From assembly GCA_037576195.1 (NCBI GenBank), contig CM075101.1, positions 13,082,001 through 13,146,000 on the forward strand: 64,000 bases of DNA. The letters are read 5' to 3'. The position numbers and the translations under genes are program-made. This document shows, one piece after another, positions 1 to 13,000 of the stretch. A model generated the notes under the pieces. It worked only from the letters and a program-made list of their open reading frames with translations. It searched no databases and was not told the DNA's origin. Every line of letters starts with the position of its first letter. The stretch's first letter is position 1. The DNA comes from Phytoseiulus persimilis. Its lineage: Eukaryota; Arthropoda; Arachnida; Mesostigmata; Phytoseiidae.

Positions 1-3000
1 AAAAAGGAAAGCTCGGAGGTCGGAGATTTATGCGATACAGAGCCCTCTTCAGTGTGAGAAGGGCTTCTGCGAGGATTCAAACACTTCAGGTAGATCAGAG
101 ACGGTCTGCGAAGTTTCCCCGATCGACTAAATCATTGAGGAACGAATATGTGTCGGAACAGATACGCTGGTGCTGAGCGAAGCCAGAGCTCTCGCCGGGG
201 GCAACTTGATTCGTGGAGCTCTGCGCGTGGACCCTCCACCTGCCCTGAAAACTTGTCGCAGCGTCCGCCCCAGTGATCTCTTCACCATGGGCCGAGGATC
301 GAGTTTCGCGAAATACGAAGATTGAGCTCTCGTTGTCTGGGCTGTTGACGAACAAAACGGCTTCTCTTCGACACCGTGCGTCCGGTGGATGTGGTGATTT
401 TTTCCGGCAGCCACTTTTGAATCACGGAAGTTCGTGCTCCCGGGAAACCGGACACAGACTTTTACAGCTTGGCGTGTGCCTCCGAAATTCGCAGGAGTAC
501 CGCTACAACCAGCCCGAGAAATCCAATCCTTGAGATTGAGTCGAGTTTCGAAGGGCGAGCGAGGGCTCAACAGAGGGCGGAGAGGCCGGAGTTTGTGCTC
601 GAGGAAGGCGACAGCGGAATTTGTTCAAGGGATCCATCAAATCAAGTTAGAAGTTGATCCTAATCCAGTATGATCACTTCCTCGTGATCAAGGGTGCCAT
701 CGAAAGCCTACTTCACCCAGGGAAGCCATGGAATCTATACCCATCGACTAGAGATTGGTGCTCGGGTCGACGCGTAGCTGAATGGCAGTGGTTATGCTGC
801 TGATGAGGAAACCAGGGTGGTGCTTCTTCAAAGAGGTGTGGCCCGGGAGTTTGCCGAGAGCTCGCCGCTTAATACGCGCGTCGAGTGATAGCGAATCTCA
901 TTAGCGGTAGGGTTATATGCTATCGCCTGTGCGTTCGTCCGAAGGCGACAACGACGACAGTGGGGCGACTGCGGCGTCGGCGGCCCGGACCATCACCCGT
1001 GCGACCTCTCCCTTGCCGCCAGCTATGCGACTTTAGTCAACAAACTTTTTTGCCTCGCCTGCATCCCGGAATTTTTATGCTGAACCACTTAGCTCGTGAT
1101 TCGCCTAAGCGGCGGACAGTCGGCTTGTTGCGAGACATTTTTGTTGCGACTTCCGAGACTAATTTTTCACTAAACCTTCAGGCGGATCGGCGTTTAATCG
1201 GAGAACTTTGTTTTCGCGGAGGGATCTTGTTGGATCTGCTCAGGAGCTCTCATTCATCCCAAGGTCCAACGCTGTGAACGCTGGTTCTGCGGCTCATCGA
1301 CGTCGCCCCAGGCGAGGTAGCTCTCCGAGGGATGCGATCATCGAACGCCGGGGCTAACAACATCGTAAACGCACTGGCCGCTCGGTTGGGTTAGCCCTCC
1401 ATCTTGTTCCCTTTTCCCTTGCTCATTCCGGTTTCGAGCTCACCGAGACTCACAAAACCCGCTATCGAAGTGCAACACCGCTTTCGCATGGAGGCCGGGC
1501 GTGCGAGATGATGAATCATATGAACGGTTATCGAGCGGCTTGAAGTTTCCGATACCTGGAAAGTCAGGAGTGGATGTTCTTCGGTCGTTCGGGCTGACTG
1601 TGTGCCGGACGTGACGACTCGCGTAGAATCCCAGCCGGAACGAAATCGAATCATTCCCGTTGCGATCCGAGAACACCGGGAGAGAGGTCAGCGGTGGTTT
1701 CTTCCGCGATCACGTCAATTCTGTTTGTCCTCCTCCTGCTGGTGCTCCTGATTCGGCTGAATTGAGAACCCCGGAGTTGTGTGTCAGCTTGTTTTTGCCC
1801 TGTCGCGTGTGGCTGGTCTATGTTCCACATGTTTGCACAAACCTCAGCAGATTTTACAGAGAAACCGAGCGCGAATCTGCGGACGAATCTATTGTGCTGA
1901 GGTTTCATGTGTTTCCGACGATGTTTGCTTCGTTTCTAATTAAGAAATGTCGGAAATCTGTCCGCGCGTTCGACAATGTGCGAGCCATGTCTCATTCGAA
2001 GGTCCGGAAGAATTGCTCGGAAAGTCCTAGTACCCTCGAGTGAATCAAACTGAGTCGATGATTGTGGAGCTGCGCAAACAACGCTCGTAGTTTCACGAGC
2101 GTGGCGCCCGTATGATGAAACCGCGGCCACGAAGAGCATTCATTCACAAGCGAATGGCGGAACAGGGAGGATAATACGACGTTGTGAGATCAGACCATGA
2201 CTTGGTAGCGCGCAGCAAAGATGAGAGACACTCGATTATAGCCGCTTAACAGTGGCGAGGTTCCCTTTTTTTTCTTCCTTTTTCCCTCGCTGATCTCTCG
2301 GTGAGGTGACTACGTATGTAGAAGCACTGGCTCCAGCGCCAGTCTAGGCTGCCTCAGCACATGAAGCCGCGGTAGCGGCAACATCCCCTGGAAGCAAAGC
2401 TGGCAGGAGGTTATAAATATTTAGCAAGAACAAAGCATAATCATTAGCCTTGCTTAGCTCAATGTTGCCCATCGGGCTTAGCCGTTGTGCCGTTCCACTA
2501 TGGGTGCATAGTGAAACGGCACCGGAAGTGATTCTATTATTGCTCCTTCGCTCGCTTCTACAAAACTACGGAGAACACCGTAGACACCGCCAGGCTGGGA
2601 GAAACTTCAAGCGCGGAATCAAATCATCATTGCTGCAATAACATCGCTGCTAGTTCCGGCCGAGAGCAGCCGCGAGGCAGCGTGCTCTTCCCGAAATATG
2701 TGACCGCCTGTGAGTGCAACTCCGAGGGACGCGGGTTTCTTTTTGTCTTGTTCATTCATGTCCACTAGGGAAACGATCCCGAAGGCTCTGGGGTCGGGCT
2801 TGGATGATCTACGTCTCTGGTCAGTCGACATCAAGAAGGTTCTTGGAGAAGGTTGCAGGTCGTCGACAACGCCGCCCAGCTGCTATTCAATGAATGAATG
2901 GATGAATCCCTGATGAAAGCCGAAAGCGGCGGAACGATTGAGAATCATTTGATCGAATGGATGGGTGACGTCAAGAACTTAGTGCTCATCTCCTCCAATG

Positions 3001-6000
3001 GCGGCGGGGGGCATTTCGCCTGGTGCTTCATTTCTTTGTGAGTGTGCTCCTCCCCCTCCTCTGCGACGAAGGCAGCCACAAGAACAATTCCTCCATCACG
3101 TCCATCCGTCTGCAAAAACCTTCTCCCTGGTCTGTGTCCCGTGTGCATCACTCGCTGTAGATATTGATTCCCCGCTTTTTGATTATCCGCTGGCTTCTTG
3201 CCAACGGTTGGCATGTCATTGGGCATCCGGTGCCGCTGCTGCGCACGTCACCATTCTACCTAAAACTTTGGAAAGCAAGGACACGGCTACCAGTCGAGCT
3301 CCATTTTTTTTTTTCTCTTTCCCCTCTCCGCGACCACTACTGTTTAGAACAGCTTATACATGTTAAACATCACCCCATAGTGTCGAAACACACTTGTGCG
3401 CCGATTCTATCCTCGTGGTCGTTTCTTGCGACTTGATCGAATTCCAACTCCCGCAGTGAGCAGATCTCTGAGAACCCAGAAGATCCTCGGAGCGAAAAAG
3501 AATGTTCCCTTGAGTTTTTTGTTCGGACGAGGACTTTCGACCGACAGGCTCGGTTTGCATCTCCTTCTGAAATAACCGACGTTGCACCGGTGCTCGAGCA
3601 CGAATTTCTGATGCAGCCTCTAGGAAGCCACTTCAGACGGAGGGAGCCACTTATGTATATTGGCTTTTTGCACCCACCGACAACTTGCAGTATATAGGTG
3701 AATCACTGGAATGAGAACGAACAACCAAAGATCCACACCGGGTCGGGAATGGACATGATTCATGAGTTCCGGAGACCCGATGAGTCTTGGTCGAAGTTCC
3801 TTCGATTTCCCTTCGGATCCGGGAACTCGCCTCGCGTCGAATCGAGCATGCGGCCTAGATGTCCTTGCCGTACCCTCGGCGCTAGGAGTCAACGGACACG
3901 AAGGCAGAAAGAAGCCGAGAAGGAATAGAGCAGCGAAAGCACAATCTTGGACTGCCGGGCTGAGAATATGAGTGAAGATAGGTGATCCAGACACCATCAC
4001 AAACACAAGGCAGCGGCGAGAAAATCGTCGTCGCCGATGGAAGCGAGACTCCAACTGCAATGGACAAAAACTCAACTGCAGACGGAAAGGAAAATCGGAA
4101 GAAAAAAACAAGGCAGTGGGAGGGACTGATGCCGGCGGATAGATGACGATGGTACCGACCGCTGTGATCAAGACGAAAAGAACAAATGAATGGACTACCA
4201 TTCGCGCTGCGTGAGAGATGAGCGTTTTTGAGACTGTTTGTGAGGCTCCCGCTCCGGAATCGAGACGCCGTCGCTCCGTAATTTGAATGAAGTCTCTCTT
4301 CTGGCCCACCCGGCCGACCGTCCGAACGAACGATTCAGACGCACAAAGGCTTTGTCATTTCTTGGAGGGGCCTGATTTGAGAACGCTGAACAGAAACGGC
4401 CGCAGCGTGGGAACTCGTCCAGGTGCTGGAAATGAATTCGGCAATCGGAAACTCGCGGCGGCCGCGCTGCAGCCCGCACCATACATTCTTGTCGATCCCA
4501 GCTCGAGGGGAAAAAAGCCGCGGTCCTTGGGAAGACTCCAAGAGAGTCTGCCCAAGTTTACCGACGTCGAAATCTCGAGGGGAGTTCTCCTGGATCCCTT
4601 CAAGGACACGGACTGCACGTTTGCGCGACTGGTCAAAACCGCTCCCTTCCACGTGATTTTACGATCGAAACAGGCGAGCCTCCTTTGTGGCCAGCACCTT
4701 GACAACATCACTTCTCTACTCTATTTCGAGAGTACTTCTGTTCCTCCGAGGAAGAATGCAACGTAGGAGACGGAGAGCGGTGAGCTCGACTCCCTGTCTC
4801 CTTCTCGGAACGATCCATTCCTCGAGCCGTCGGCACCTTCGGGAATGTATGGTTGGTATGGCATTTCTTCCCGCGCTCCTCCCCGATTCTTCTTTCTGGC
4901 TCTCGTTTGCTTCCGTCGGCCTGCAAATACCCCGGTAATACTGCGTAAACAACCCGTTCTCGGCCAGTCCCGCTCAGAAACGTAACAAATGACTGTACTG
5001 CCATACCCTGCGGGAGCACTCCTCCTTCTCCAGCCAGCCTGCAGTCGGGCATGTGAATAAAGTTCGCGGAAGGAGATTTGTAGCGAATGAGGTTGCTAGG
5101 CGGAGGAGGATCGCAATACAAGTCAGAGAGGGGAAAACCATCAGGAGCAGCGCGGCGGCAGTATGACAATGGTCGTACCCAATGGTCATCCGACCGCCGT
5201 TTGTGTTTTTCATTATCAGCTCGCGACGAGAAATCTAGAATACGTTGAGACAGATCAGAGATGATCCTAACAGGGTTTTGGCTCCATTGAGGCACTCGCG
5301 TGTTCGACGCCCGGGGATCACCGTAGGATTGAGGGCGAATCTCTACCCGTTTCCCCGTCAGCGAGATATCCGTTTTCGTTCCTGCTCGGTTCCGGACGCG
5401 TTTGTTATTTCATTTCAGCAGGCGTGGGTTCCGCTGATTCGTTTTCAGGAAAGCGATGACTCCAGAGCAGCGGGAGCGAGCTCTGAGAGTTCGAGCTCGG
5501 CCTGAGAATCCCGTGCTTTTCTCTCCGACTGTGCCATCAGGCGTTGCGTGACTGCATTCGATAGCAGCTTGGAACGGCAACATCTCCTGTCGATATTCAT
5601 TCTCACGTCGAGAGAGTGTCCGCACCCCTACTCGGCTAATTTGGGGACAATCTGGCTTGTTCAGCCACGTTGAAAGCTGCTCAAGTCGGCCGATGATCGA
5701 CCCCCATCGCCCCCATGTGTTCCCGGAGAGACCCTCCGAGCACGCGAGTGTCCCTGGTCCGAAACCTCGCTTCAGAATCTCGGGTTTTCCTCAAACCTAT
5801 TGCGAAACGTATAGTTGTAATCCGGTGTCGCCCGAGAAATCCTTGAACTCAGCTCCGCGAAAGTTGTGGAGTGAAATCGTTCCATAAACGAAAACGACGC
5901 TGCTTGGGAATAACTGGGGAAACAGCAACTCCCACGTAACCGCCCCTGAGCAGCAAACGATTTTCCATTCAGTCCGGCCAGGACTGCTCTCTACGTGCGT

Positions 6001-7140
6001 ACCTGAGATTGGTGAGAGGGCCCAACACAGACGGAGGAAAACGGGAAGAACGAGACGGACGTTGGGAAATCGTCACTCTAATGGCGTGTGGAAGATTCTG
6101 AGTGAAGGTTGGTCGAGTGTTGAGAGCGAGCATGGAAGAGAAAAGGTAGAGGACTTTGGATGAGGACGTGAACGGCGTGAGAGCACGAACAGGTCTTGAC
6201 AATACGGTTGTCGTTGGAGACGCCGCCTTTGAGGACGTGTCAGGAAGACGTCCGAACTTCATTTCATCTGGGGAAGCGGTGAGGATTTAACTTTTTCAAT
6301 GGACCGCTTCCTGCGCGAATGCCGTTTCACCTGATTGTGTCCATCTGCCGCAGCTCTCGACGCAAGCGGGGCGCGGCCCGTGCCGAGGGGCAGCGGAATG
6401 ACGCTACGGGGAACCACGAAGCTCGCTCGAGTTGGAAATCAAGGAAAACTGAGTGCTTTACGGTCCCGAAGAACTCTGAGAAATATGGCTCATCGAGTCG
6501 GGCCAGCCGCCCCATGACCGAAAGCGTCCGCAAATCGCTCTCGCGAGCTCTTGTGATAATTGTCTCCCGTCAGCGAATCGTACAGCTGCCATACGAGTAT
6601 GTACAACTACCACTTTGTCTGCTTCAAGCAGAAGCGATATGCGGAAGCCGAGACGGGCGGCGCAAGAGCAGACGTGCAACTGAAGCCGAATAGTGGCGCG
6701 TCGACGAACGAAATCCTCGTTGTAAGCGATGGGGTGACACGCTTGAGTAGGATTGCTCTTTCGCCCGGTTCATCTCATATGGCGAAAGCATGTGGGAGAA
6801 ACTGCACACAAACAACACACCGTCGACTGTATTCAAAAATGATCGCTCCGCTTCCGCAAACAGGAACGGTGGTCACATCGAACAGTATCGCTATTGCATT
6901 GGATGAGAATTCGACTGAAAAAAATCAGGATAAGACTGCCAGTTGCATCCCTCCAGTTCATGATATGTTTACTTTGAACTCGTTTTGATGGTGCACATCC
7001 CTCATGGGTTCTCGCTCTCACCGTCGTATGTTTTCTCCCTTTCATTCTCAAAAAGCTTGAACCAAACACCAGACATTGAGTGCTCTTGTCTCCCCACGGA
7101 TTATTCCTCATAGCATTCAGTTTATGAGTCTCGACTCTGT
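1..7140. other. No assignable gene
   Basis: ORFs up to about 195 codons exist here (for example 4287-4766 plus and 4708-5295 minus). They overlap one another on both strands, lack recognisable domains and lack paired splice signals with agreeing phase. I read them as chance ORFs in balanced-composition DNA. No RNA gene or mobile-element end was recognised. Confidence 0.5.
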
Positions 7141-7179
7141 TTTCAATGAGAATCCTTACTATATATAATCGGCTTAGTC

Positions 7180-7212
7180 TGTCAGTTTGTCAGTTTGTCT
7201 GTCAGTTTGTCC
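7180..7212. repeat. Short GTCAGTTT-type simple repeat
   Basis: A short run of GTCAGTTT/GTCTGTCA words follows an AT-rich TATATATAAT stretch at about 7160. It lies immediately before the 45-bp minisatellite. It may mark the edge of a larger repetitive unit, but no terminal inverted repeat or target-site duplication was identified. Confidence 0.6.
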
Positions 7213-7230
7213 GCACTTTTTCTGAAAGAC

Positions 7231-7725
7231 ATGAAGGTGATTCTGGGACCAGGCTGAACATACTCTCCCGAGTCTGGAGAGTGGATTCCGGTACGAGTCT
7301 GACTACACTTTTCAGAAGCTGGAGGGGTGATTCTAGAACCAATCTGACCATACTTTCCAAAACGTGGAGGGATGATTCTAGAACCAATCTGACCATACTT
7401 TTCAAAACGTGGAGGGGTGATTCCGGAACCGATCTGACCATTACTTCCCAACTCTGGAGGGGTGATTTCGAGACCAATCTGAGCATTACTTCCCAACTCT
7501 GGAGGGGTGATTTCGAGACCAATCTGAGCATTACTTTCCAACTCTGGAGGGGTGATTCCGAGACCAATCTGAGCATTACTTTCCAACTCTGGAGGGGTGA
7601 TTCCGAGACCAATCTGAGCATTACTTTCCAACTCTGGAGGGGTGATTCCGAGACCAATCTGAGCATTACTTCCCAACTCTGGAGGGGTGATTCCGGGGTC
7701 AATCTGACCATATTTCTCAAAATCA
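7231..7725. repeat. 45-bp minisatellite, about 11 units
   Basis: About eleven head-to-tail 45-bp units are present. Units beginning GGAGGGGTGAT sit at 7321, 7411, 7456, 7501, 7546, 7591, 7636 and 7681; degenerate units fill 7231-7320 and 7366-7410. The central units are nearly identical and the left units more diverged, as expected for unequal exchange in the core. Because 45 is divisible by three and the unit lacks stops in several frames, long ORFs run through it on both strands (7146-7742 plus; 7182-8006 and 7202-7912 minus). On the plus strand each unit reads as 15 residues with a W-R-G-D core and, in most units, an N-L-S/T sequon. No splice, promoter or family evidence shows that any frame is expressed. 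Confidence 0.9.
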
Positions 7726-8649
7726 GAATGCTGACCCAGTGAAGGGAGAGAAAAGTGCCTCGATTGGAAGGGAACGCCGTCCAACCGCGCGCAGCGCGGC
7801 CGACTCCAGTCGGCCAAAGGCCGGCTGGTACCATATAATGTAGCTGATTGCCATCGTAACCGTGGGACACGGTCACGCCGAGCTCCGAGGCTAATCCTCC
7901 ACCAGAATTCACCAGCTTCGGCGCTCCTTATTGTCCGGAACCCTCGGAAATCGACGTGAGTCGCCGATTGCCGAGTCGATTTCGAGGTGGATTCCCACCG
8001 CCCCATCGATTTCTTCCACGGGGAATCTCGTCATGAGAGCAAAGTAAGACAAATCACCTGTGGATTTGAAGCTGAACTCCTCGTCTTCCACAATCGGATC
8101 CGATCAACGCTGTGGGTGGCCGAAACCGACTGATACGAAGACATTTTGAGCATAACTAGCGCGAAGTCGGGCGGATCGGACTCGAATCAATGGAGAGCCT
8201 CGACTGTCTCCTATGGAGTCAAACGCTCATGTAAAGAAATTGTCAGATCGACTTGAATTTCGGCGTGTGAAAATCTCTCCGAAACAGAACATTCGATGAT
8301 CCTAATTTTCTCGTCTCGTGTCGTCCTCCGATCTCTCATCGAGGTCACGAAAGGAACTCAGGTTTTCCGTTCCGCCAGACGATAAGGAGTGCAATCGACG
8401 TGGGGGACCAGAACCAGGTGTTAGCGACCATTTCGATTGGATTATTTGAACGAGAGATAGCTTCTTTCGACGTTGTCAACTAACGGCAAGGCTTTGCTGA
8501 TATGAAGCCTTTCGAGAAAGTCTGAGACTTCTAGTTTCTTTCGACCATTGGACGCGTCAGTTGCCCTCGCTCCCCCGATCGTTTCACCGGAGAACGCCTA
8601 ATAGGCCATAAGCCCGCTAACGCACGGCGATCTTTTCGACAAGTCAGTT
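7726..8649. other. No assignable gene
   Basis: Unique-looking sequence between the minisatellite and the minus-strand candidate exons. I see nothing in it that I can support as a gene, RNA or repeat. Confidence 0.5.
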
Positions 8650-9270
8650 TCAGGTACCGAGAGAGATTTTTGACTGAGGAGTAATGACATGCAACGGACG
8701 GATAGCGGACGGCACCAGACCGAATGAATACCAGATCTCGCCAATAACCGGATCGTTCGTGCAAGCCCGAAAGTAGAACTTCCGGAACAATGGAATCATG
8801 CGAACCAACGATTTCGGCGTCGCGAAACTCCGATGGTGTGCTCCTCGCAAACGTTCCAAATCTTGCTGTTGTCCAGCTTGACGGTTCCCACGCTGCTGCA
8901 ACCGGGAAATATTATGTTGCTCAGATCGTGGCAACATGTTGCTCGGTCAAGTGGAGTTCTTGAGGACATCCTCTTTTCGATCGTTTCAATGTTTCAGGAT
9001 CTTTCGGAGCCCCAGCGGGCTCGGGATTTCGCTCCGAGCGGATTCCGGGGAGTCAGGCGATGAAGCGCAATTAAACACGGAGCCGCAATTTGCGCCGGGG
9101 AGGGAACTACCTGCAAACTATGACAGATGAAGTCTAGTCGGTGCTCGAAAACCTCAAGCGCGTACTCGAGGAGGATCTCGAGTTCTTTGGTGGAGTTCTA
9201 TCCTGTGCCGACAAGGTGATCCGGAACTCGGTTCCGTCGAAGTGCTCGATAACAATGACGTGGACATTCG
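8650..9270 (-). CDS. Candidate exons, unidentified protein (3' part)
   Basis: Three minus-strand segments read as plausible protein and are chained by possible splice sites: 9270 down to about 9146, 8895 down to about 8829, and 8778 down to 8650 with a TGA stop. The first follows a good acceptor (pyrimidine tract ending CGGCAG) and contains NVHVIVIEHFDGTEF. The second follows TTGCAG and contains VKLDNSKIWNVCEEH. The third contains DPVIGEIWYSFGLVP. Phases can be made to agree, but the donors needed start with GTTTTC and GTTTCG, which are weak. No family was recognised. They may continue the gene at 9332-10036, belong to a separate gene, or be chance. The opposite strand at 9141-9323 is also open, so coding strand is not proven. 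Confidence 0.25.
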
Positions 9271-9331
9271 CTGCCGAGAGACTCTCACTGCGCCTGGTTA
9301 TGAAAGGAGGCCTGAGAAGGTAGCCAGCGAC

Positions 9332-10036
9332 TCAATCGAGACTGTTGTGGGAAGCTTCATTCGCTACGATCGGTTCCACGCGTAAGATACAGAGCACCGA
9401 GTTGGCGAACCGCGCTTGGTAGAAGTTCCCAAATTGATTTTCCGAAAGTTTTTTGATGGGCCCTATGTGATCGAGAATGTTAGAGTGGTCCTCGAGAGGA
9501 GGTGGATTCGAGACGACTCCACTCGAGAGCAGTTTGGCGACGACGGTGATCCAATCGGTGGGAGTTTTTCCGCAGCGGCGTACGAGGTCCGAAGTCAAGT
9601 TTTCCACCATGAAAATCAGAGCTCTCGCTTCCGCAGCAGTGACCTGTCGAGGCGAAAAGTTGGGATTCGAAGCTTAGGTCTGGAACATACGCAGAAAAAC
9701 CGGGCGAGGTGCTCCTCTGCCGGGCTGTCCTTGGAAGGAAGAAGGCACGGATGTTGGACTGACCATCGAGTTTCCATGAGTTTCGAACAGGAACCCCAGA
9801 TACTCGCGCAGCTGGTGGGAGGTTATGCGGGACTTGATGACTTTTCGATGCAAAGCCCTGGCTGTGAGAAGCACCCGGGAGACACCAAAGTACATTCTCC
9901 TGGAAATCTTGTCGTTTCCTCATGGCTGGTGATGAAAATGTCAAGACATCGGGTCCCGCTCGTCACCTTACTGCGAACGAAGGAACAGCGCGATGGAGGA
10001 AAATCATGTGGCCATGAAGTACTTGCTGCCCAGGAC
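9332..10036 (-). CDS. Unidentified multi-exon gene, C-terminal exons
   Basis: The best two exons are 9899-9764 and 9643-9332. The first follows a TTTCCAG acceptor and ends at ATG before GTCAGT. The second starts in the same phase after a CTCGACAG acceptor and runs 103 codons to a TGA. The joined peptide is helix-rich and ordinary in composition, with segments such as SRITSHQLREYLGFLFETHG and KTPTDWITVVAKLLSSGVVS. That is unlike the Arg/Ser-rich chance ORFs around it. An upstream exon ending near 10024 (TIEVLGSK before GTACTT) would join in phase 2, but its start was not found. I do not recognise the family; an alpha-solenoid or complex-subunit fragment is possible. The true 3' end may lie in the weaker exons at 8650-9270. 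Confidence 0.4.
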
Positions 10037-10099
10037 TTCGATCGTACAGAGCGTTTCTTCTTCGACATCTGGCTGCGTCGATCCCACTGGTGTCTGGGT

Positions 10100-13000
10100 T
10101 GTTGATCGTGCGTGCCGTCGGATCCATGGGATTGCTGAAATCCAGCAGACCGCTCCGGAGCGAACACACTGCGCATGGAAACCGAGGTTCCGCTCTGGAA
10201 GGCCGGAACATCGACTTCGAATACTTCGATTTCGATCCTCACCACAGGAAGAAATGCGCATCCGGCGCTTCGAAGGTGGCCGTGAGGAACAATCGAGATC
10301 AGCTCACTCTGAGAGGTGTCACAGGACAAAGTTCTATCATCGCAATCGAAGGATATATTCAGTTTATCTTCATTTGCTTTTTTCTGTCTGGACGCGACAA
10401 TGTTGAACGCTGCTTTCGAGGAAGCAGTTTCAATATATCGTCCGCGATTGGGCTCGAATCGGATGTCGACTGCGAATCTGTTGTTGCGAACATCGGGCTG
10501 GCATTTGAGCTCCGCGGCTCGCTTTTGTTGTAGCTGCCGATGCAGCTGCGACTCCGACGTCTGCGATTATTCCGGCTGCTAACGTTGCTGCTCTGATCGC
10601 AGTGGCAGCGGCATCAACGGATGTAAACTGGTGGTGATATCGTTGATGTACTTTTGATACGTCTAGATCAAACAGCAGCTGAAGCCCTGATCGATCAAAA
10701 AGCCAAGCAAGGTGGTTGCCTGAATAATGAGCCTCTGAGTGTTTGGATTCAGAACCCGCGGTGGGAAGAACAAACCTTTCCGAGTGCACCACGCATGCCG
10801 GCAGGAGCATGCTGCCTCCTGCAAATCCATTCCGTGTTTCTTCCGATCTTCGGAATTGAATGGTCAGAGAATTCGCAACGAAGGTGAGTGGGACTCGTTT
10901 GGAAAGGTCATGTGTCACGTGTTCCCTCTTGAAGAAGCTTTCTCGGCCTCAGAGTCGATTAATGCAAACCAGGGAGTTCCTGGAACGGAGCAGATCGTAA
11001 CGCTGTCTGTCACCCGCCCATCCTTGGTCGAACGCACAAAGCCGGTCGGATCGATATCCGTTCAACGATAAGCTTGAGGACACGTAAAGGACACACCCTC
11101 TCCCGTATTCTTGAGAGCAGGAAATCAGGCCCCAACAGATGAAGGCGCGATGCGACAAACCTCCGTGTACACCGACGCCAACGAAGTTCGAAAACTTTAT
11201 TATAAATTAGACCTGGACTCGAATGAGAAAGCGACAACCTCAAGGTTCGATAACTCGGGACTCATGGGATCCAGCATGACTCCACGTTGTTCCTGGTCGC
11301 GTCGCTGGACCTCGTCGTCGCGATGAGGAATCATCTAACGGCGAGTTTTAGGTCGGAGTGGGATCCGCTCGTGTTGGCTCAATGACCGAGGCTGTTTGGA
11401 GGAGTTAGTGGGTGGAATTCGGGAGCAACTGCTTCTACGTCTTGATGTCTTCCGTCGCGTGCCGCAGCCAAAACAGGCACGCGCTTCGGAAATCGCTAAT
11501 TCCACATGGAAGCGTATTTTCAACGCAGCGTAGAGTTTTTGCCCGACTGCGGCGAAGTCGATGACGAAAACTAAGCTGAAATCCCTCCGGATATTATGTT
11601 TGCTCAGAGTATGTTGCTGGAAAACACCCGGTCAACAACGAACAGGCAGCCGCCGAGCAGCAGGCGAAAGAGCAAGACAAGAGCGGAACGCAGTGCGAGG
11701 CGCAGCCCCCCTACCGCTTCTCGGTCGGCCTCGACGAGAGTATTGGGCTGCGCCGTGTTAAGCCGCAAACCGAGGTAATCCAACGCCAGAGGCAACTAGA
11801 CTTGGCCCGGCAGAGTAGCAGCAAAGCGATATTGTGTTGTTGCGACCGCGGCGGCGACGACCGAGTCGAGAGTCATCATTGCGACCGCAGGAACAGATTC
11901 ACGCACTCTCACGCCCGCTCTCGTCCCGCCGCTTGGTGTCTGTTTTCCTGTGTGCTTTTCGGTTAGCCCGGGCCTCCACAAAGGGCGTTGCCGCTTCCAA
12001 CTTGGCCCTTCGACAATCTTTCAATTTCCACTCGGTCGCTCCCGCCGAAACTCTCTTGAAGTTTTTGCAACGACCCCTCTGAAATTGCGTGGACGACAGA
12101 CGAGCTCGATGAAACGGACAGGGCGGACTCCGATTATCGAATTGCTCACATACCTATCCTCCGCTTTCTCTCTTGGTGGGAGAACTTTCGGCCGGAGGAG
12201 CGCCCTGTCAAAAATAAGGAACTCATTTCCATAAACCTGGAACGCTGCGCGGCGGGTGTTGAAGAGCTCCAACCTGCGACCGACGGGATATCCGGGAGAG
12301 GTTGGCTGCGGACGTCGGATATGACTGGCGGCGCGAGACGCGAATTGTTTACTCCTTTCCAGAGGGCATCGACGGACGACCGTCCAGGTCGGGCCTGAAC
12401 CCCATGAAAGCGGACCGGCCGGCCAGTAGGAGGCGGGCCGCGCGGCGAAAACTCAAGAATTCCTCAAAAATGCTCAAGATCTGCAGGTCTTGCTTTGCTC
12501 GCTTTCTCACGCCTTCTGCCTTTCTCTCCAGTTCCATTTTGAGGAATTTCATAATAATTCCATGACCCTCCCGTCTGGCCGGTCGCAAGATGTCCTGAGC
12601 TGGTCGAGTCTTCCTTTGTAGTTGAAAAGTCCCGTCGCGGCGGCGCAATAGCGCGTCTCGCACTTTATTGGATTTTTCGTCGCGCAGTTCTCCGTTGTCG
12701 TTCTTTTTTCTTTGGCAGTCCCGACGACGACGACCTCTCGTCCGACGGGACGTTCTGTTCTGCCTCCTCTTCCCGTCAGCGACTTCTCGCCCTCGACTAT
12801 ATGGAATTCATCTTCCAGATCAGGCGCAGAAGTTATCGATATGGGGTTCGGAGATATCGTCTGCGTGAGGAACTAACAAACTTCCAACGAGCTCCCAACC
12901 TGAACCTGTGAAGCTCTAGAGCACACTCATCGGGGTCGGGGTCGGCGGGGTTCAAAAACCGAGACCCACCTCGCTCGCGAAATGCTGGAATCCCCGCTGT

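Noticed and set aside
4287-5295. Long ORFs of 159 and 195 codons on opposite strands
   Set aside because: They overlap partly, other frames are open too, composition is Arg/Ser/Pro-rich and no domain or splice pairing was seen.
7231-7725. CRISPR-like array
   Set aside because: Units are contiguous with no unique spacers, so it is a minisatellite, and the DNA is eukaryotic.
10523-10645. Alanine-rich coding segment on either strand
   Set aside because: GCT/GCA-rich low-complexity DNA gives Ala-rich or Cys-rich peptides in several frames; no independent coding evidence.
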